DNA from: Corallococcus carmarthensis
GTDB taxonomy: Bacteria; Myxococcota; Myxococcia; Myxococcales; Myxococcaceae
NCBI RefSeq assembly: GCF_003611695.1
Contig: NZ_RAWE01000011.1
Span: 1-64,000, forward strand
Reading direction: 5' to 3'
Length of the DNA stretch: 64,000 nucleotides
The notes beneath the pieces are model-generated. The model saw nothing but the letters and a program-made list of their open reading frames with translations, was not told where the DNA came from and ran no database searches. This document shows positions 25,109 to 33,210 of the stretch, one piece after another; the stretch's first letter is position 1; each line of letters opens with the position of its first letter. Position numbers and translations under genes: made by a program.

Positions 25109-26407
25109 TCACGATGGAAGCGCTAGCTCGCAACGGAAGGGGAGCGGCTTGGCGGCCGATGCCAGGGCCTCCACCCCGCGCGCATCCACCACCGGGGCGG
25201 CCCAACCCAGGTTGCATAGCGCCGCGGTGAGCCGTTCGCACAGCGCCGCCACGCTTTCCGGCGGCGCGCCCGAAAGCTCCAAAGTGAAGCGCTCGCGAGT
25301 CACCTGTGTCAGCCGGAACGCGCGCAGCGGGTGGTGCTTGAACACCCACGCCAGGGACCAGGCGTCCACCGTGCGTCCTTGGGGCGTGTGGAACGCGCAG
25401 GCACCGCGTCCTCCGAAGCCCGTCAGCGTCCAGCCATGGAAGCCACAGGCACACGCGTCGCGCCGCACGGTGCCCGTGTCCCCGGGCCGGTAGCGCAACA
25501 GGGGCAGCACGCTGGGGCGCAGCCGCGTCACCACCACCTCGTCCCCCTCCGGCTCCAGCCAGACATCCGGCGTGAGCACGTGGAAGCGGCCCCGGTTCGC
25601 GTCCTCCAGGCACTCCCACGCGAGCGGCCCCGTCTCCGTGGCGGCGTAGTAGTTGAGGACCGGCACGCCGCGCTCCTGCCGCCACGCATCGCGCAGCGTC
25701 CCCGGCAGGTGCTGCGCGGAGGTGAGCACCAGTTGGGGAGAGGGCACCTCCGGGTGGGCCAGCAGCCAGCGCAGCCCTTCCGGATCAGAGAAGACGACCG
25801 AGGCCTTCACCCGCCGCAGGCGCGCCACCGTGTCGTCACGCAGCACGGAGACGCGGTGCAGGGCGCCATCGTGGAACAGCGGCAGCCGCACCGAGTACTC
25901 CAACCCGCCCGGCAGCGCGTCCAGCAACACCACGCGCGGACGCGGCGGGGGCACCGTGTTGGTGCGTTCGGTGAAGAAGCGCAGCACGGCCCACATGAGC
26001 AGGCAGTCGCGCCGGTCGCGCAGCACGTTCACCGGGTCGCCGGTGGTGCCGGAGCTCTTCACCACCACGCACTCGTCGGACGCGGCGGGCAGCGTGGGCA
26101 CGTCCTCCCAGTGGCGCGCGAGCGTGGCTCGGTCCAGCGCGGGGAAGTGCCGCAGGTCCTCCAGCCGCCGCAGGTCGCCCGGGTGCAGGCCGGACTCGCG
26201 CAGCACGCGCACGTAGTAGGGCGAACCCAGGAGCGCGTCGCGGAAGGCCGGCAGGCGCGCTTCCAGCTCCGCGCGTGCGGAGACTTCGTCCACCGTGGCC
26301 GCGCCGCGTGCGAGCCCCGCCGCCACGTCCAGCGCCCACGGCAGGTGTGGACGTTGCGTGTGGCTGTCGCGGCGGATGCGCGCCTTGGGGGCGACCCCGA
26401 GCGTCAC
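25109..26407 (-). CDS. Phenylacetate-CoA ligase/F390-synthetase-like adenylating enzyme
   Basis: A 432-aa protein in the AMP-forming ligase group. Motifs are the P-loop SSGTTGDP (118-125), NYYAATETGPLAWE, the cysteine pair DACACGFHG and LLRYRPGDTGTV. These are the usual landmarks of PaaK/CapK-type enzymes, which adenylate a carboxylate and pass it to CoA or another acceptor. The start is GTG 26405-26407, whose GTGA overlaps the stop of the gene before. It is the last member of a five-gene cassette led by a MoxR-like ATPase, an unusual place for such an enzyme. It may modify a protein or small metabolite there; that is inference. Confidence 0.75.
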   Translation of the reverse strand: MTLGVAPKARIRRDSHTQRPHLPWALDVAAGLARGAATVDEVSARAELEARLPAFRDALLGSPYYVRVLRESGLHPGDLRRLEDLRHFPALDRATLARHWEDVPTLPAASDECVVVKSSGTTGDPVNVLRDRRDCLLMWAVLRFFTERTNTVPPPRPRVVLLDALPGGLEYSVRLPLFHDGALHRVSVLRDDTVARLRRVKASVVFSDPEGLRWLLAHPEVPSPQLVLTSAQHLPGTLRDAWRQERGVPVLNYYAATETGPLAWECLEDANRGRFHVLTPDVWLEPEGDEVVVTRLRPSVLPLLRYRPGDTGTVRRDACACGFHGWTLTGFGGRGACAFHTPQGRTVDAWSLAWVFKHHPLRAFRLTQVTRERFTLELSGAPPESVAALCERLTAALCNLGWAAPVVDARGVEALASAAKPLPFRCELALPS

Positions 26408-26970
26408 TCGCGCCAGCCCCGGGCCTCGGCGTCCTTGCGCGCTGCTTCCTGGAGCATCTCCTGGCGCCGGTCCGCCTCCTTCTTGCGCGCCTCCTCCACC
26501 TTGCGCAGGTCCGTCACGGCCTGGCGGTAGTCCAGTTCCTTGAGGTGGCGCTTCGACTCGGCTTCCGTCTCGCCCTCGATGTCCGCGCCCAGGGCCGACA
26601 ACCACTTGCGCAGGAACTCCTCCTGACGGAAGGCGTTGGAGCGCACCATCTCCGCCGTGAGGGGGTGCACCTCCTCGAAGAACTGCTGGAGGCGCGCCTG
26701 CGGAGTGCGGTCCGCGGTGAGGTAGAGCACCGTCTTCTTGCGCAGGTCCGAGGACACCAGCACGTGCGCGAGCATGCCCACCTGCTCCTGGAACAGGGGG
26801 TTCTTCATGCGCTGCTCCAGCTTCGCCCACTCGGCCTGCGAGGGGGGACGCTGGCTGGCCAGACGGAAGGTGTCGCAGACGATGGCCACCGCCAGGTCGT
26901 GCGGATACGGCGACACGATGGGCGTGGCCGCCAGCTGCTCACGGAGGTGGGGAATCGAAACCGCCATCAT
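26404..26970 (-). CDS. Helical protein of unknown function, 188 aa
   Basis: Mostly alpha-helical and charged, with no membrane segment. The N-terminal part (VSPYPHDLAVAIVCDTFRLA) is mildly hydrophobic. Residues 135-185 form a strong coiled coil rich in Glu, Arg and Lys (RKVEEARKKEADRRQEML). No family is recognised. The start ATGA overlaps the previous gene's stop and its own TGA overlaps the ligase GTG, so it is made in fixed linkage with both. A second ATG at 26967 is a possible start. It may be an adaptor between the metallopeptidase/vWA protein and the ligase. Confidence 0.7.
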   Translation of the reverse strand: MMAVSIPHLREQLAATPIVSPYPHDLAVAIVCDTFRLASQRPPSQAEWAKLEQRMKNPLFQEQVGMLAHVLVSSDLRKKTVLYLTADRTPQARLQQFFEEVHPLTAEMVRSNAFRQEEFLRKWLSALGADIEGETEAESKRHLKELDYRQAVTDLRKVEEARKKEADRRQEMLQEAARKDAEARGWRE

Positions 26971-28685
26971 TTCTCCAACAGGGCATCGGCCAGTGCCGCG
27001 GCGGCACGGCCAAAGTCAGACATCCATTGCACGGTCGCCAGCCGGAAGCGCGGGCTGCCCAGCACCGGCGCCAGCACCTTCCGGGCGGACGCGTCGTCCG
27101 GCAGCGCCAGGAAGGCCACCACCCGGCGCGACCGCTTCATCGCGCGCATCAGCCGCGGCAGCGCGCCCTCCTGCTGCATGTTCGCCAGGAAGTCGCTGTC
27201 GGAGATGATGATCCGCAGCGCGTCCGGCCGCTCCTCGGCCAGCGCCTCCATCTGCTCCACGGGGAACCACGTCCCGCCGCCGATGTAGTGGAACAGGAAG
27301 TCGCGCGCCGTCTCCTCGTCGTACATCCACGGGGACACGATGGGGTTGTCCGCCGAGTAGACGATGCCGCGCACCGTGGCGCCCTTGCGCAGTGCGGAGG
27401 CGGACAGCACCTGCGCGGCCAGCGTCATCGCGTTGAGCTGCTGCTCCGGGTTGGGCATGGAGCCGCTGGTGTCCAGATAGATTTCCAGCGCGGGCACGCC
27501 CAGGTCCGACGGGGGCGGCAGGTCCGCCTCCAGCTCGCGGCGCAGCGGGGCCACGGCGGCCAGGGGGCCCTGCGAAATCACCGTGAGCGTCCAGTCGATG
27601 GTGGACGGGTCGTCGCCGTACTCCCACGCCTCCGGAATCGTGCGCAGGTAGGGCTCCGGCTTCGCGGGAGAGGCAGGCAGCTTCAGGATGTGCTGATCCA
27701 CGAGCCGCCGGTAGTACCGCGCCACCAGCGCGCGCCGCAGCCTGCCGCCGTCATTGCCGGGCAGGTGCGCCGTCGCCCGGCGGATGGTGTCCAGCGGATC
27801 CGATTCCTTCGTGTCGTGCGAGTCGTCCAGCCAGCCGTTCGCGCGGGCCTCGTTCAGCGCGTCCTCCCACCGGCCGCCGGACTGCACCGCCGCGTCCAGG
27901 TCGCCCTCATCCGGGGTGGAGAGGTCTCCGCCCAACGGGATGCAGAAGCGGACCTCGGAGGGCAGGTCGATGAAGCGGATGAACGCGGCGCAGAAGTAGA
28001 TGAACTGGAGGCGTGCGTCGGGCAGCGCATAGAACGTCTGCACGAACATGCGCGCCTGCGCGCGGAAGCCCGGGTAGGCCTCTTCCAGCTTCTCCAGCTG
28101 GTCGGCGGGCACCAGGTCGCCGGGCTTCCGGCGCCACAGCTCCTCGTAGATGGCCAGGTAGAAGCAGAACAGCGGAGACGTCCCGCCCGGGTCCGGGGCC
28201 TTCTCCTTCTGCTTCTTCTTCCTGCTCTTGTTCTTGTCGCGCCCGTCGGGCGTGCGCAGGAAGCCCCGGTACACCTCGCACAGCGCTTCCGCGTGGGTGC
28301 GCCCCACGAACTCGTTCACCTGGAGGTCGAAGAACAGGTTGGTGAGCGACTGGCCCAGGCCTGGAATCAGCCGCTGCTCCAGCACGCGCAGCTCCGCGTC
28401 CCAGCCCAGCGTGTGCGGGAAGCGCACGTGGTGGCCAATCTCATGCGCCAGCACGGCGGTGAGGCTGTCGCGCGCGCCCATGCGGATGAGCATGTCGAAG
28501 TGGACGAACACCTGCCGGCGCACCAGGTCGATGTACGCGAGCGGTTCGTTCGCCGCGGCCTCGCCGGGCCGGAAGGGCTGGTGCGGTTCGGGCGGGCTCA
28601 GGTGCACGTGCACGTCCCACAGCGCCAGCGCTTCGCGCCAGCACCGCTCCACCTCCTCCGGGGTGAAGGCCGCGCCCGCGCTCAT
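26967..28685 (-). CDS. HEXXH metallopeptidase-like and vWA protein (DUF2201 type)
   Basis: A 572-aa protein. The N-terminal domain carries H81-E-I-G-H85-H (VLAHEIGHHVRFP), a zincin-type HEXXH helix. Residues about 155-175 are a Lys-rich linker. The C-terminal domain (from ~395) is a vWA fold with a full MIDAS, DTSGSM (~403), and SDSDFL later. This pairing of a putative metallopeptidase and vWA is known from DUF2201 proteins that work with MoxR AAA+ ATPases. ATG 28683-28685 is chosen because its ATGA overlaps the upstream stop. It is third in the five-gene cassette; the ATPase would be its remodeller. Confidence 0.82.
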   Translation of the reverse strand: MSAGAAFTPEEVERCWREALALWDVHVHLSPPEPHQPFRPGEAAANEPLAYIDLVRRQVFVHFDMLIRMGARDSLTAVLAHEIGHHVRFPHTLGWDAELRVLEQRLIPGLGQSLTNLFFDLQVNEFVGRTHAEALCEVYRGFLRTPDGRDKNKSRKKKQKEKAPDPGGTSPLFCFYLAIYEELWRRKPGDLVPADQLEKLEEAYPGFRAQARMFVQTFYALPDARLQFIYFCAAFIRFIDLPSEVRFCIPLGGDLSTPDEGDLDAAVQSGGRWEDALNEARANGWLDDSHDTKESDPLDTIRRATAHLPGNDGGRLRRALVARYYRRLVDQHILKLPASPAKPEPYLRTIPEAWEYGDDPSTIDWTLTVISQGPLAAVAPLRRELEADLPPPSDLGVPALEIYLDTSGSMPNPEQQLNAMTLAAQVLSASALRKGATVRGIVYSADNPIVSPWMYDEETARDFLFHYIGGGTWFPVEQMEALAEERPDALRIIISDSDFLANMQQEGALPRLMRAMKRSRRVVAFLALPDDASARKVLAPVLGSPRFRLATVQWMSDFGRAAAALADALLEK

Positions 28686-29509
28686 ACCGGCAGGATGACC
28701 GCCAGCCACTGGGACGTGTGCATCGTGGCCACCGCGCGCCATTCGTTGTGCTGGGTGCTGTACCAGTCACCCGCGCGAGGGTCGCGCTGCGCCAGCGAGG
28801 TGAGCGCCTTGGCGGGCTTGCCCGTCGCGGGCTCCAGCCGTTCGTTGCAGCCCATGGACCCCAGGAGCACGGGCTTCTTCACCAGCCATACGCCCTGCGT
28901 GGCCGCGTCGCGTCCGCCCGCGGCGGTGGCGCGGTGCCGGTCGTGCACGCAGACGACGGCGGGCGCCAGGAAGTGCATCTCCCCGGGCATGAAGCGCGCG
29001 TCCTCCTGCGACAGGTCCACCCACTGCGCGGTGGACGTGTCGCCCAGCGTCTGGGACGGCGGCTCCATCGCCTCGTTGGCGATGGTGTGCAGGTGGCCCT
29101 CCAGGTCCTCCAGCGAGGACAGGTTCGAGCCCAGGCGGCAGAACAGCCGCTGCACCCAGGGCGGCGCGGACTCCAGGTTCTCGCTGAGGTTCCACATGCG
29201 CGCGAGCGCCGGGGCCTGCTCCTCCTGGCGCAGGTCCGGCAACAGGCGAGGCAGCAGTTCCCGCCACGCGAGCGTGAAGAAGTTCTCCCGCCCGGCGGAC
29301 CCTGGATACAGGTAGCCCAGCCCGATGCCCTCCGCGCCCAGGCGCAGGTAGGCGCGCAGGAGCTCCTCTCCCGCCGCGGCGTCACCGCCTTCGAGCCCCC
29401 GGCCCAGGCGGACCACGGGGCCGTTGAGGAACGCGCTCCACAGCGCGCGGTCCCAGCGCACGAACCGGCCGCGCGCTTGCTTCTCCAGGTCGTCGACGAA
29501 TTCGCTCAT
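28682..29509 (-). CDS. Unknown protein of the MoxR/vWA cassette, 275 aa
   Basis: A soluble protein with no signal peptide. Residues 1-110 look helical and the rest mixed, ending in beta strands (TAQWVDLSQED, VVCVHDRHRA, WLVKKPVLLGSMGCNERL, HTSQWLAVIL). I do not recognise a family. It is linked on both sides by ATGA overlaps, to the AAA+ ATPase upstream and the metallopeptidase/vWA gene downstream. In ternary MoxR-vWA systems a third partner (VMAP-type) often carries specificity or an effector, and this gene sits where such a partner would be. That role is unproven. Confidence 0.7.
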   Translation of the reverse strand: MSEFVDDLEKQARGRFVRWDRALWSAFLNGPVVRLGRGLEGGDAAAGEELLRAYLRLGAEGIGLGYLYPGSAGRENFFTLAWRELLPRLLPDLRQEEQAPALARMWNLSENLESAPPWVQRLFCRLGSNLSSLEDLEGHLHTIANEAMEPPSQTLGDTSTAQWVDLSQEDARFMPGEMHFLAPAVVCVHDRHRATAAGGRDAATQGVWLVKKPVLLGSMGCNERLEPATGKPAKALTSLAQRDPRAGDWYSTQHNEWRAVATMHTSQWLAVILPV

Positions 29510-31047
29510 GGCTGCCCCTGACCGCCCGGGTTCTCCTTCAGCCACGTCGCGTAGTTGCGGTAGCGGCTGTAGAGGGACTTCAAGTGGATGAGGTCCTCGT
29601 ACACCGGGCCGGACAGCTCCTGGCGGGTCATCAATTCATTCATCAGCACGGTGACGGCGGACAGGCGCTTCTCCGTGGTGCGCAGGTCCACGCCGGACAG
29701 GCCCAGGTCCAGCTCGGCGCGCAGCGCGACGACCTTCTGGCGCACGGGCGCGTGCGTGCCGTAGCGGGCCATGGCCATGTCGAACATGTTGCGGATCCAC
29801 GCCACGCGGTCCTGGAGCAGCATCTTGTTGCCCTTCGCCTCGAAGAAGGGGCTGCGCGCGTTGGGCGTGAGCTTCTCGTGCAGCACCCAGGGGATGATCT
29901 GCCGGAAGTCCTCCAGCTCCACCACGCGGTGGCCCCGGAAGAACGCGAGCGCCTTCGCGAAGTGGAGGATGGTCTGGTACGCGCGCACGCTGGTGCCGTT
30001 CTCCGTCTGCGTGCAGAGGTGCACCTTCTTGTCCAACGGGCACTGTTCGTTGCACACGGCGGACACCGTCTGTCCGGCGAGCTTCAGCGTGTCCTTGTGC
30101 TTGAACTCGAAGCGCGGGGACGCCATGCGGCAGAAGTCCAGCTGGCCCAGGAAGAAGGCCACGCGCTCCAGGGCGCCCTTGGGCACCTCCACGGCGAGGA
30201 TGGCGTTGTAGGCCTTCTCCAGCTCGCCGGGGGTGAAGACGATGTCCTTGGGGAGCAGCTCCTCCGGGGACTTGTCGGACTCGATGCGCTGGAGGAGCGT
30301 GTCCACGAAGCCGGAGTTGAAGGGCACGGCGCGCACGACGACGTCGAGCCGGTCCTTGAGGGCTTCGATGACCTGGAAGGTGCCGCCGCCCTGGTCGTCG
30401 TTGGCGGTGAGGAACCAGGACGAGCGGCCGGTGTAGACGTACTGGTCCATCATCTCCGCGTAGCCCTCGCCCAGGAGTGACAGCAGGGCGGACTGGGTCT
30501 TCGTGGGGATGCGGTTGTACTCGTCGATGATCTTCACGCGCTGGCCAATCCACTTGCGCCAGCTGACCTTCACGGCGGACAGGTCCTCCGCCTTGAGCAT
30601 GTCGGAGGGCAGCGGGGCGCCGAGCAGGTCCGCGATGGACAGCTGCGGGTGGCCGCGCTGGATGCCCCGGTGGACGTCCTCGCGGCCCATGCCGGAGAGC
30701 AGGGCCATGAGGATGGCGGAGGTGGTTTTTCCGCGGCCCGGGCCGCCCACGAGCAGGGCGCGGCGGCAGGTGAACAGGGTGAGCAGCGGGATGAGGACGA
30801 AGGAGCTGTAGCTCATGTCCTCCGGGAGGTGGACCTCGTCACCGGCGGCGTTCTTGAGCGCGGCGGTGCCGCCGAACTCGATGTCGTAGTACGGGCAGAT
30901 GACGGCGTTGTTGGTGATCCACCAATACGCCTGCCGCATCTTGTCGTGGAGGCTGCCGCCGTCGCGTTCGGAGAGATGGACGCTGAGGCCCTTGTCCGCC
31001 GACGCACGCCCGGTGAGCAGGCGCGAGACCCAATCCTGGTTGGCCAT
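29506..31047 (-). CDS. MoxR-like AAA+ ATPase
   Basis: A 513-aa protein. Walker A is GGPGRGKTT (101-109), Walker B KIIDEYNRIPTKTQSALLS near 173-190, sensor 1 SSWFLTANDDQGGG and an arginine-finger region at ALKDRLDVVVRA. The DEYNR form and the long lid match the MoxR/RavA class, which uses vWA proteins as partners. An N-terminal extension of ~85 residues and a C-terminal helical part (~380-513) are extra. It is the first gene of the five-gene cassette, transcribed away from a Septu-like pair with 122 bp between the two starts. Confidence 0.88.
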   Translation of the reverse strand: MANQDWVSRLLTGRASADKGLSVHLSERDGGSLHDKMRQAYWWITNNAVICPYYDIEFGGTAALKNAAGDEVHLPEDMSYSSFVLIPLLTLFTCRRALLVGGPGRGKTTSAILMALLSGMGREDVHRGIQRGHPQLSIADLLGAPLPSDMLKAEDLSAVKVSWRKWIGQRVKIIDEYNRIPTKTQSALLSLLGEGYAEMMDQYVYTGRSSWFLTANDDQGGGTFQVIEALKDRLDVVVRAVPFNSGFVDTLLQRIESDKSPEELLPKDIVFTPGELEKAYNAILAVEVPKGALERVAFFLGQLDFCRMASPRFEFKHKDTLKLAGQTVSAVCNEQCPLDKKVHLCTQTENGTSVRAYQTILHFAKALAFFRGHRVVELEDFRQIIPWVLHEKLTPNARSPFFEAKGNKMLLQDRVAWIRNMFDMAMARYGTHAPVRQKVVALRAELDLGLSGVDLRTTEKRLSAVTVLMNELMTRQELSGPVYEDLIHLKSLYSRYRNYATWLKENPGGQGQP

Positions 31048-31169
31048 GGAGGGGCGGGAGTGTAGCAGCGCCGGGGGGCAGGGGGCGGGTGTGAACCGGA
31101 TGGGTGTCTCCCCTCCATCCAGGCTTCCGAAAGTGGGCGGTGCGGACGGGATGCGCTAAGTGTCGGCGC

Positions 31170-32462
31170 ATGCTCCGAGCGCTTCACCTTCAGGGGGTCG
31201 GCCCCGCGCCTCGCCTGGACGTCGAGTTCGCGCCCCGGCTGAACGTCCTGACGGGCGACAATGGGTTGGGCAAGAGCTTCCTGCTCGACGTGGCGTGGTG
31301 GAGCCTGACGGGGACGTGGCCCGGATTTCCTGCCTGGCCGCACCGGGGCGTCCGGCGGCGCCGGATCGAGTGGACGCTGACGGGCAAGTCGCGGCGGGCT
31401 TCGAACAAGCGCAGCGACTTCGATGCGGGGCGGCAGCTGTGGCCCTGGCCCGAAGGGCGCCCCAGCATGCCTGGCTTGACCGTCTACGCCCGTGTCGATG
31501 GAAGCTTCTCTGTCTGGGACCCGGCACGGAACTACTGGCACAAGACGTCGCGTGCGAATCTGGATGGGCCTCACAGGCCAGACGCCTTCCACTTCTCGCC
31601 CCAGGATCTCTGGGATGGCCTGAAGTACGAGGGGACGACGGTCTGCAACGGGCTCGTCAGGGACTGGTTGACCTGGCAGCTGCAGGACGATGGTTCCGAG
31701 CAGTCACCGTTCCAGATGCTGAAGCGGGCGCTGGAGCAGCTGTCTCCTCGCGACGAACCCCTCCGGCCTGGGAAGCCCATGCGGTTGGCCATCGAAGACG
31801 TCCAGAACTATCCGACCCTCGACATGCCGTACGGCACCATTCCGGTGGTACATGCCTCCGCGGGGATGCGCCGCATCCTGGGCCTGGCCTACCTCGTCGT
31901 CTGGGCGTGGCATGAACACCTCCAGGCTTCGGAGTTCCTCGGGCAGGCTCCGGATCCCCGGTTCATCTTGTTGGTGGATGAGGTGGAGACCCACCTTCAT
32001 CCGCTGTGGCAGCGACGCATCGTCGGTTCGCTCATCCAGGTCATCGATGGACTCGCGAGCGAAACGTCCGTCCAGACGTTCCTGACGACCCATTCCCCGT
32101 TGGTGCTCGCCTCCCTGGAGCCGTTCTTCGACGAGGAGCAGGACGCGCTCTTCCTCTTCCAGTTGGAGCAGCAGCGGGTGCACTTGAAGCACTTGCCATG
32201 GGCGAAGCAGGGAGACGCGAACGACTGGTTGACGTCCCCGGTGATGGGATTGGCCCAGGCGCGCGCCTGGGAGTCGGAGCGGGCCGTGGAGGCGGCCGAG
32301 GCATACATGCGCGGTGAGCGCGAGGGGGTAGGGTCGCTGACGGAGATCGACGCGGAGCTGCGGCGCCTGCTTCCCGAACAGGATCCCTTCTGGCCCCGTT
32401 GGATTGTCGCTCGGGATGGGGGAGGGGTGCGTGATCCGGTGCGTTCCAAGAAGCGAACCTGA
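31170..32462 (+). CDS. PtuA-like AAA/ABC-type ATPase (Septu-like defence)
   Basis: A 430-aa ATPase. Walker A is GDNGLGKS (29-36), the signature-like stretch HASAGMRRILGLAY near 230, Walker B ILLVDEVETHLHP near 266 and the H-loop TTHSPLVLASL near 305. These are the AAA_15/AAA_21 landmarks of OLD- and PtuA-type ATPases. The next gene encodes an HNH nuclease starting within its last 32 bases, the arrangement of Septu anti-phage systems, in which the ATPase holds the nuclease until infection. The ATG at 31170 is chosen over a longer upstream frame that runs into the divergent promoter region. Confidence 0.8.
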   Translation: MLRALHLQGVGPAPRLDVEFAPRLNVLTGDNGLGKSFLLDVAWWSLTGTWPGFPAWPHRGVRRRRIEWTLTGKSRRASNKRSDFDAGRQLWPWPEGRPSMPGLTVYARVDGSFSVWDPARNYWHKTSRANLDGPHRPDAFHFSPQDLWDGLKYEGTTVCNGLVRDWLTWQLQDDGSEQSPFQMLKRALEQLSPRDEPLRPGKPMRLAIEDVQNYPTLDMPYGTIPVVHASAGMRRILGLAYLVVWAWHEHLQASEFLGQAPDPRFILLVDEVETHLHPLWQRRIVGSLIQVIDGLASETSVQTFLTTHSPLVLASLEPFFDEEQDALFLFQLEQQRVHLKHLPWAKQGDANDWLTSPVMGLAQARAWESERAVEAAEAYMRGEREGVGSLTEIDAELRRLLPEQDPFWPRWIVARDGGGVRDPVRSKKRT

Positions 32463-33159
32463 GGACTTCGACCGCCAGGTGCGGATGCCTGGACGCAGGT
32501 GGCTGAACCGCAATCGGACCGCGCGCGGCCGTCCCCCCGCGTACTGGTGCCGGTGCAACGCCCAGCTCGAAGCTGCCTTCATGGGGCGCTGCGCCTATAC
32601 CGCGATGTGGCTGGGCTCGCCGGGGACCGCGGACCACTTCGTCTCCATCGACGAGGACCGGAGCCTTGCGTATGAGTGGACCAACCTCCGCTATTCGGTG
32701 GGTTGGCTCAACAGTCGCAAGAAGGCGCTGGTCTCCAAGCGACTGCTGGATCCCTTCGAAGTCCAGGACGGCTGGTTCGCGATCCTCCTGCCTTCACTTC
32801 AGCTCCAGGTCACGGACCGCTGTCCGCCGGCACTGCGGGACCGGGCGGGTGAAACGCTGCGACTGCTGGGGTTGGACCACGACGAACGCGTGGTCCGGTA
32901 CCGGAGGCAATGGCTTCACGAGTACGAGCAACGGCGTGTGTCCTTGGACTTCCTGGAGGACAAGGCGCCGCTCGTGGCCCGTGCGGTACGTGATTGGGAG
33001 GCGCGTGAGGGACGCCAGTGGTCGGCGGGCAGCAACCAGGTGACGACCTCCTTCGCGGCAGCGCCCTCCACGGCGCGAACAGGCAAGACTCCAGCGAGGA
33101 GCGGTAGGAAGCGGGCACCGGGGGCCAAGGGGCGTGGTTCCCGCCCTGGCTCACGGTAG
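32431..33159 (+). CDS. PtuB-like HNH nuclease (Septu-like), zinc cysteines lost
   Basis: A 242-aa protein starting at GTG 32431, with GGAGG just upstream inside the ATPase gene. The HNH core has the order of the PtuB/TIGR02646 family: GRCAYTAMW (C54), catalytic D68-H69 (GTADHFVSID), N85 (YEWTNL) and N94 (GWLNSRKKA). Three of the four usual zinc-binding cysteines are replaced (CAYT for CxxC, VGWL for CxxC), so the fold lacks its structural zinc. The C-terminus is a basic Gly/Arg/Lys tail likely to bind nucleic acid. It cuts DNA or RNA in known Septu systems; activity here is inferred. Confidence 0.72.
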   Translation: MIRCVPRSEPEDFDRQVRMPGRRWLNRNRTARGRPPAYWCRCNAQLEAAFMGRCAYTAMWLGSPGTADHFVSIDEDRSLAYEWTNLRYSVGWLNSRKKALVSKRLLDPFEVQDGWFAILLPSLQLQVTDRCPPALRDRAGETLRLLGLDHDERVVRYRRQWLHEYEQRRVSLDFLEDKAPLVARAVRDWEAREGRQWSAGSNQVTTSFAAAPSTARTGKTPARSGRKRAPGAKGRGSRPGSR

Positions 33160-33210
33160 GCAGGCTGCATCCCGGCACGCGGACGTGCGCGGCGGCGTAG
33201 GCTTGCGCAA

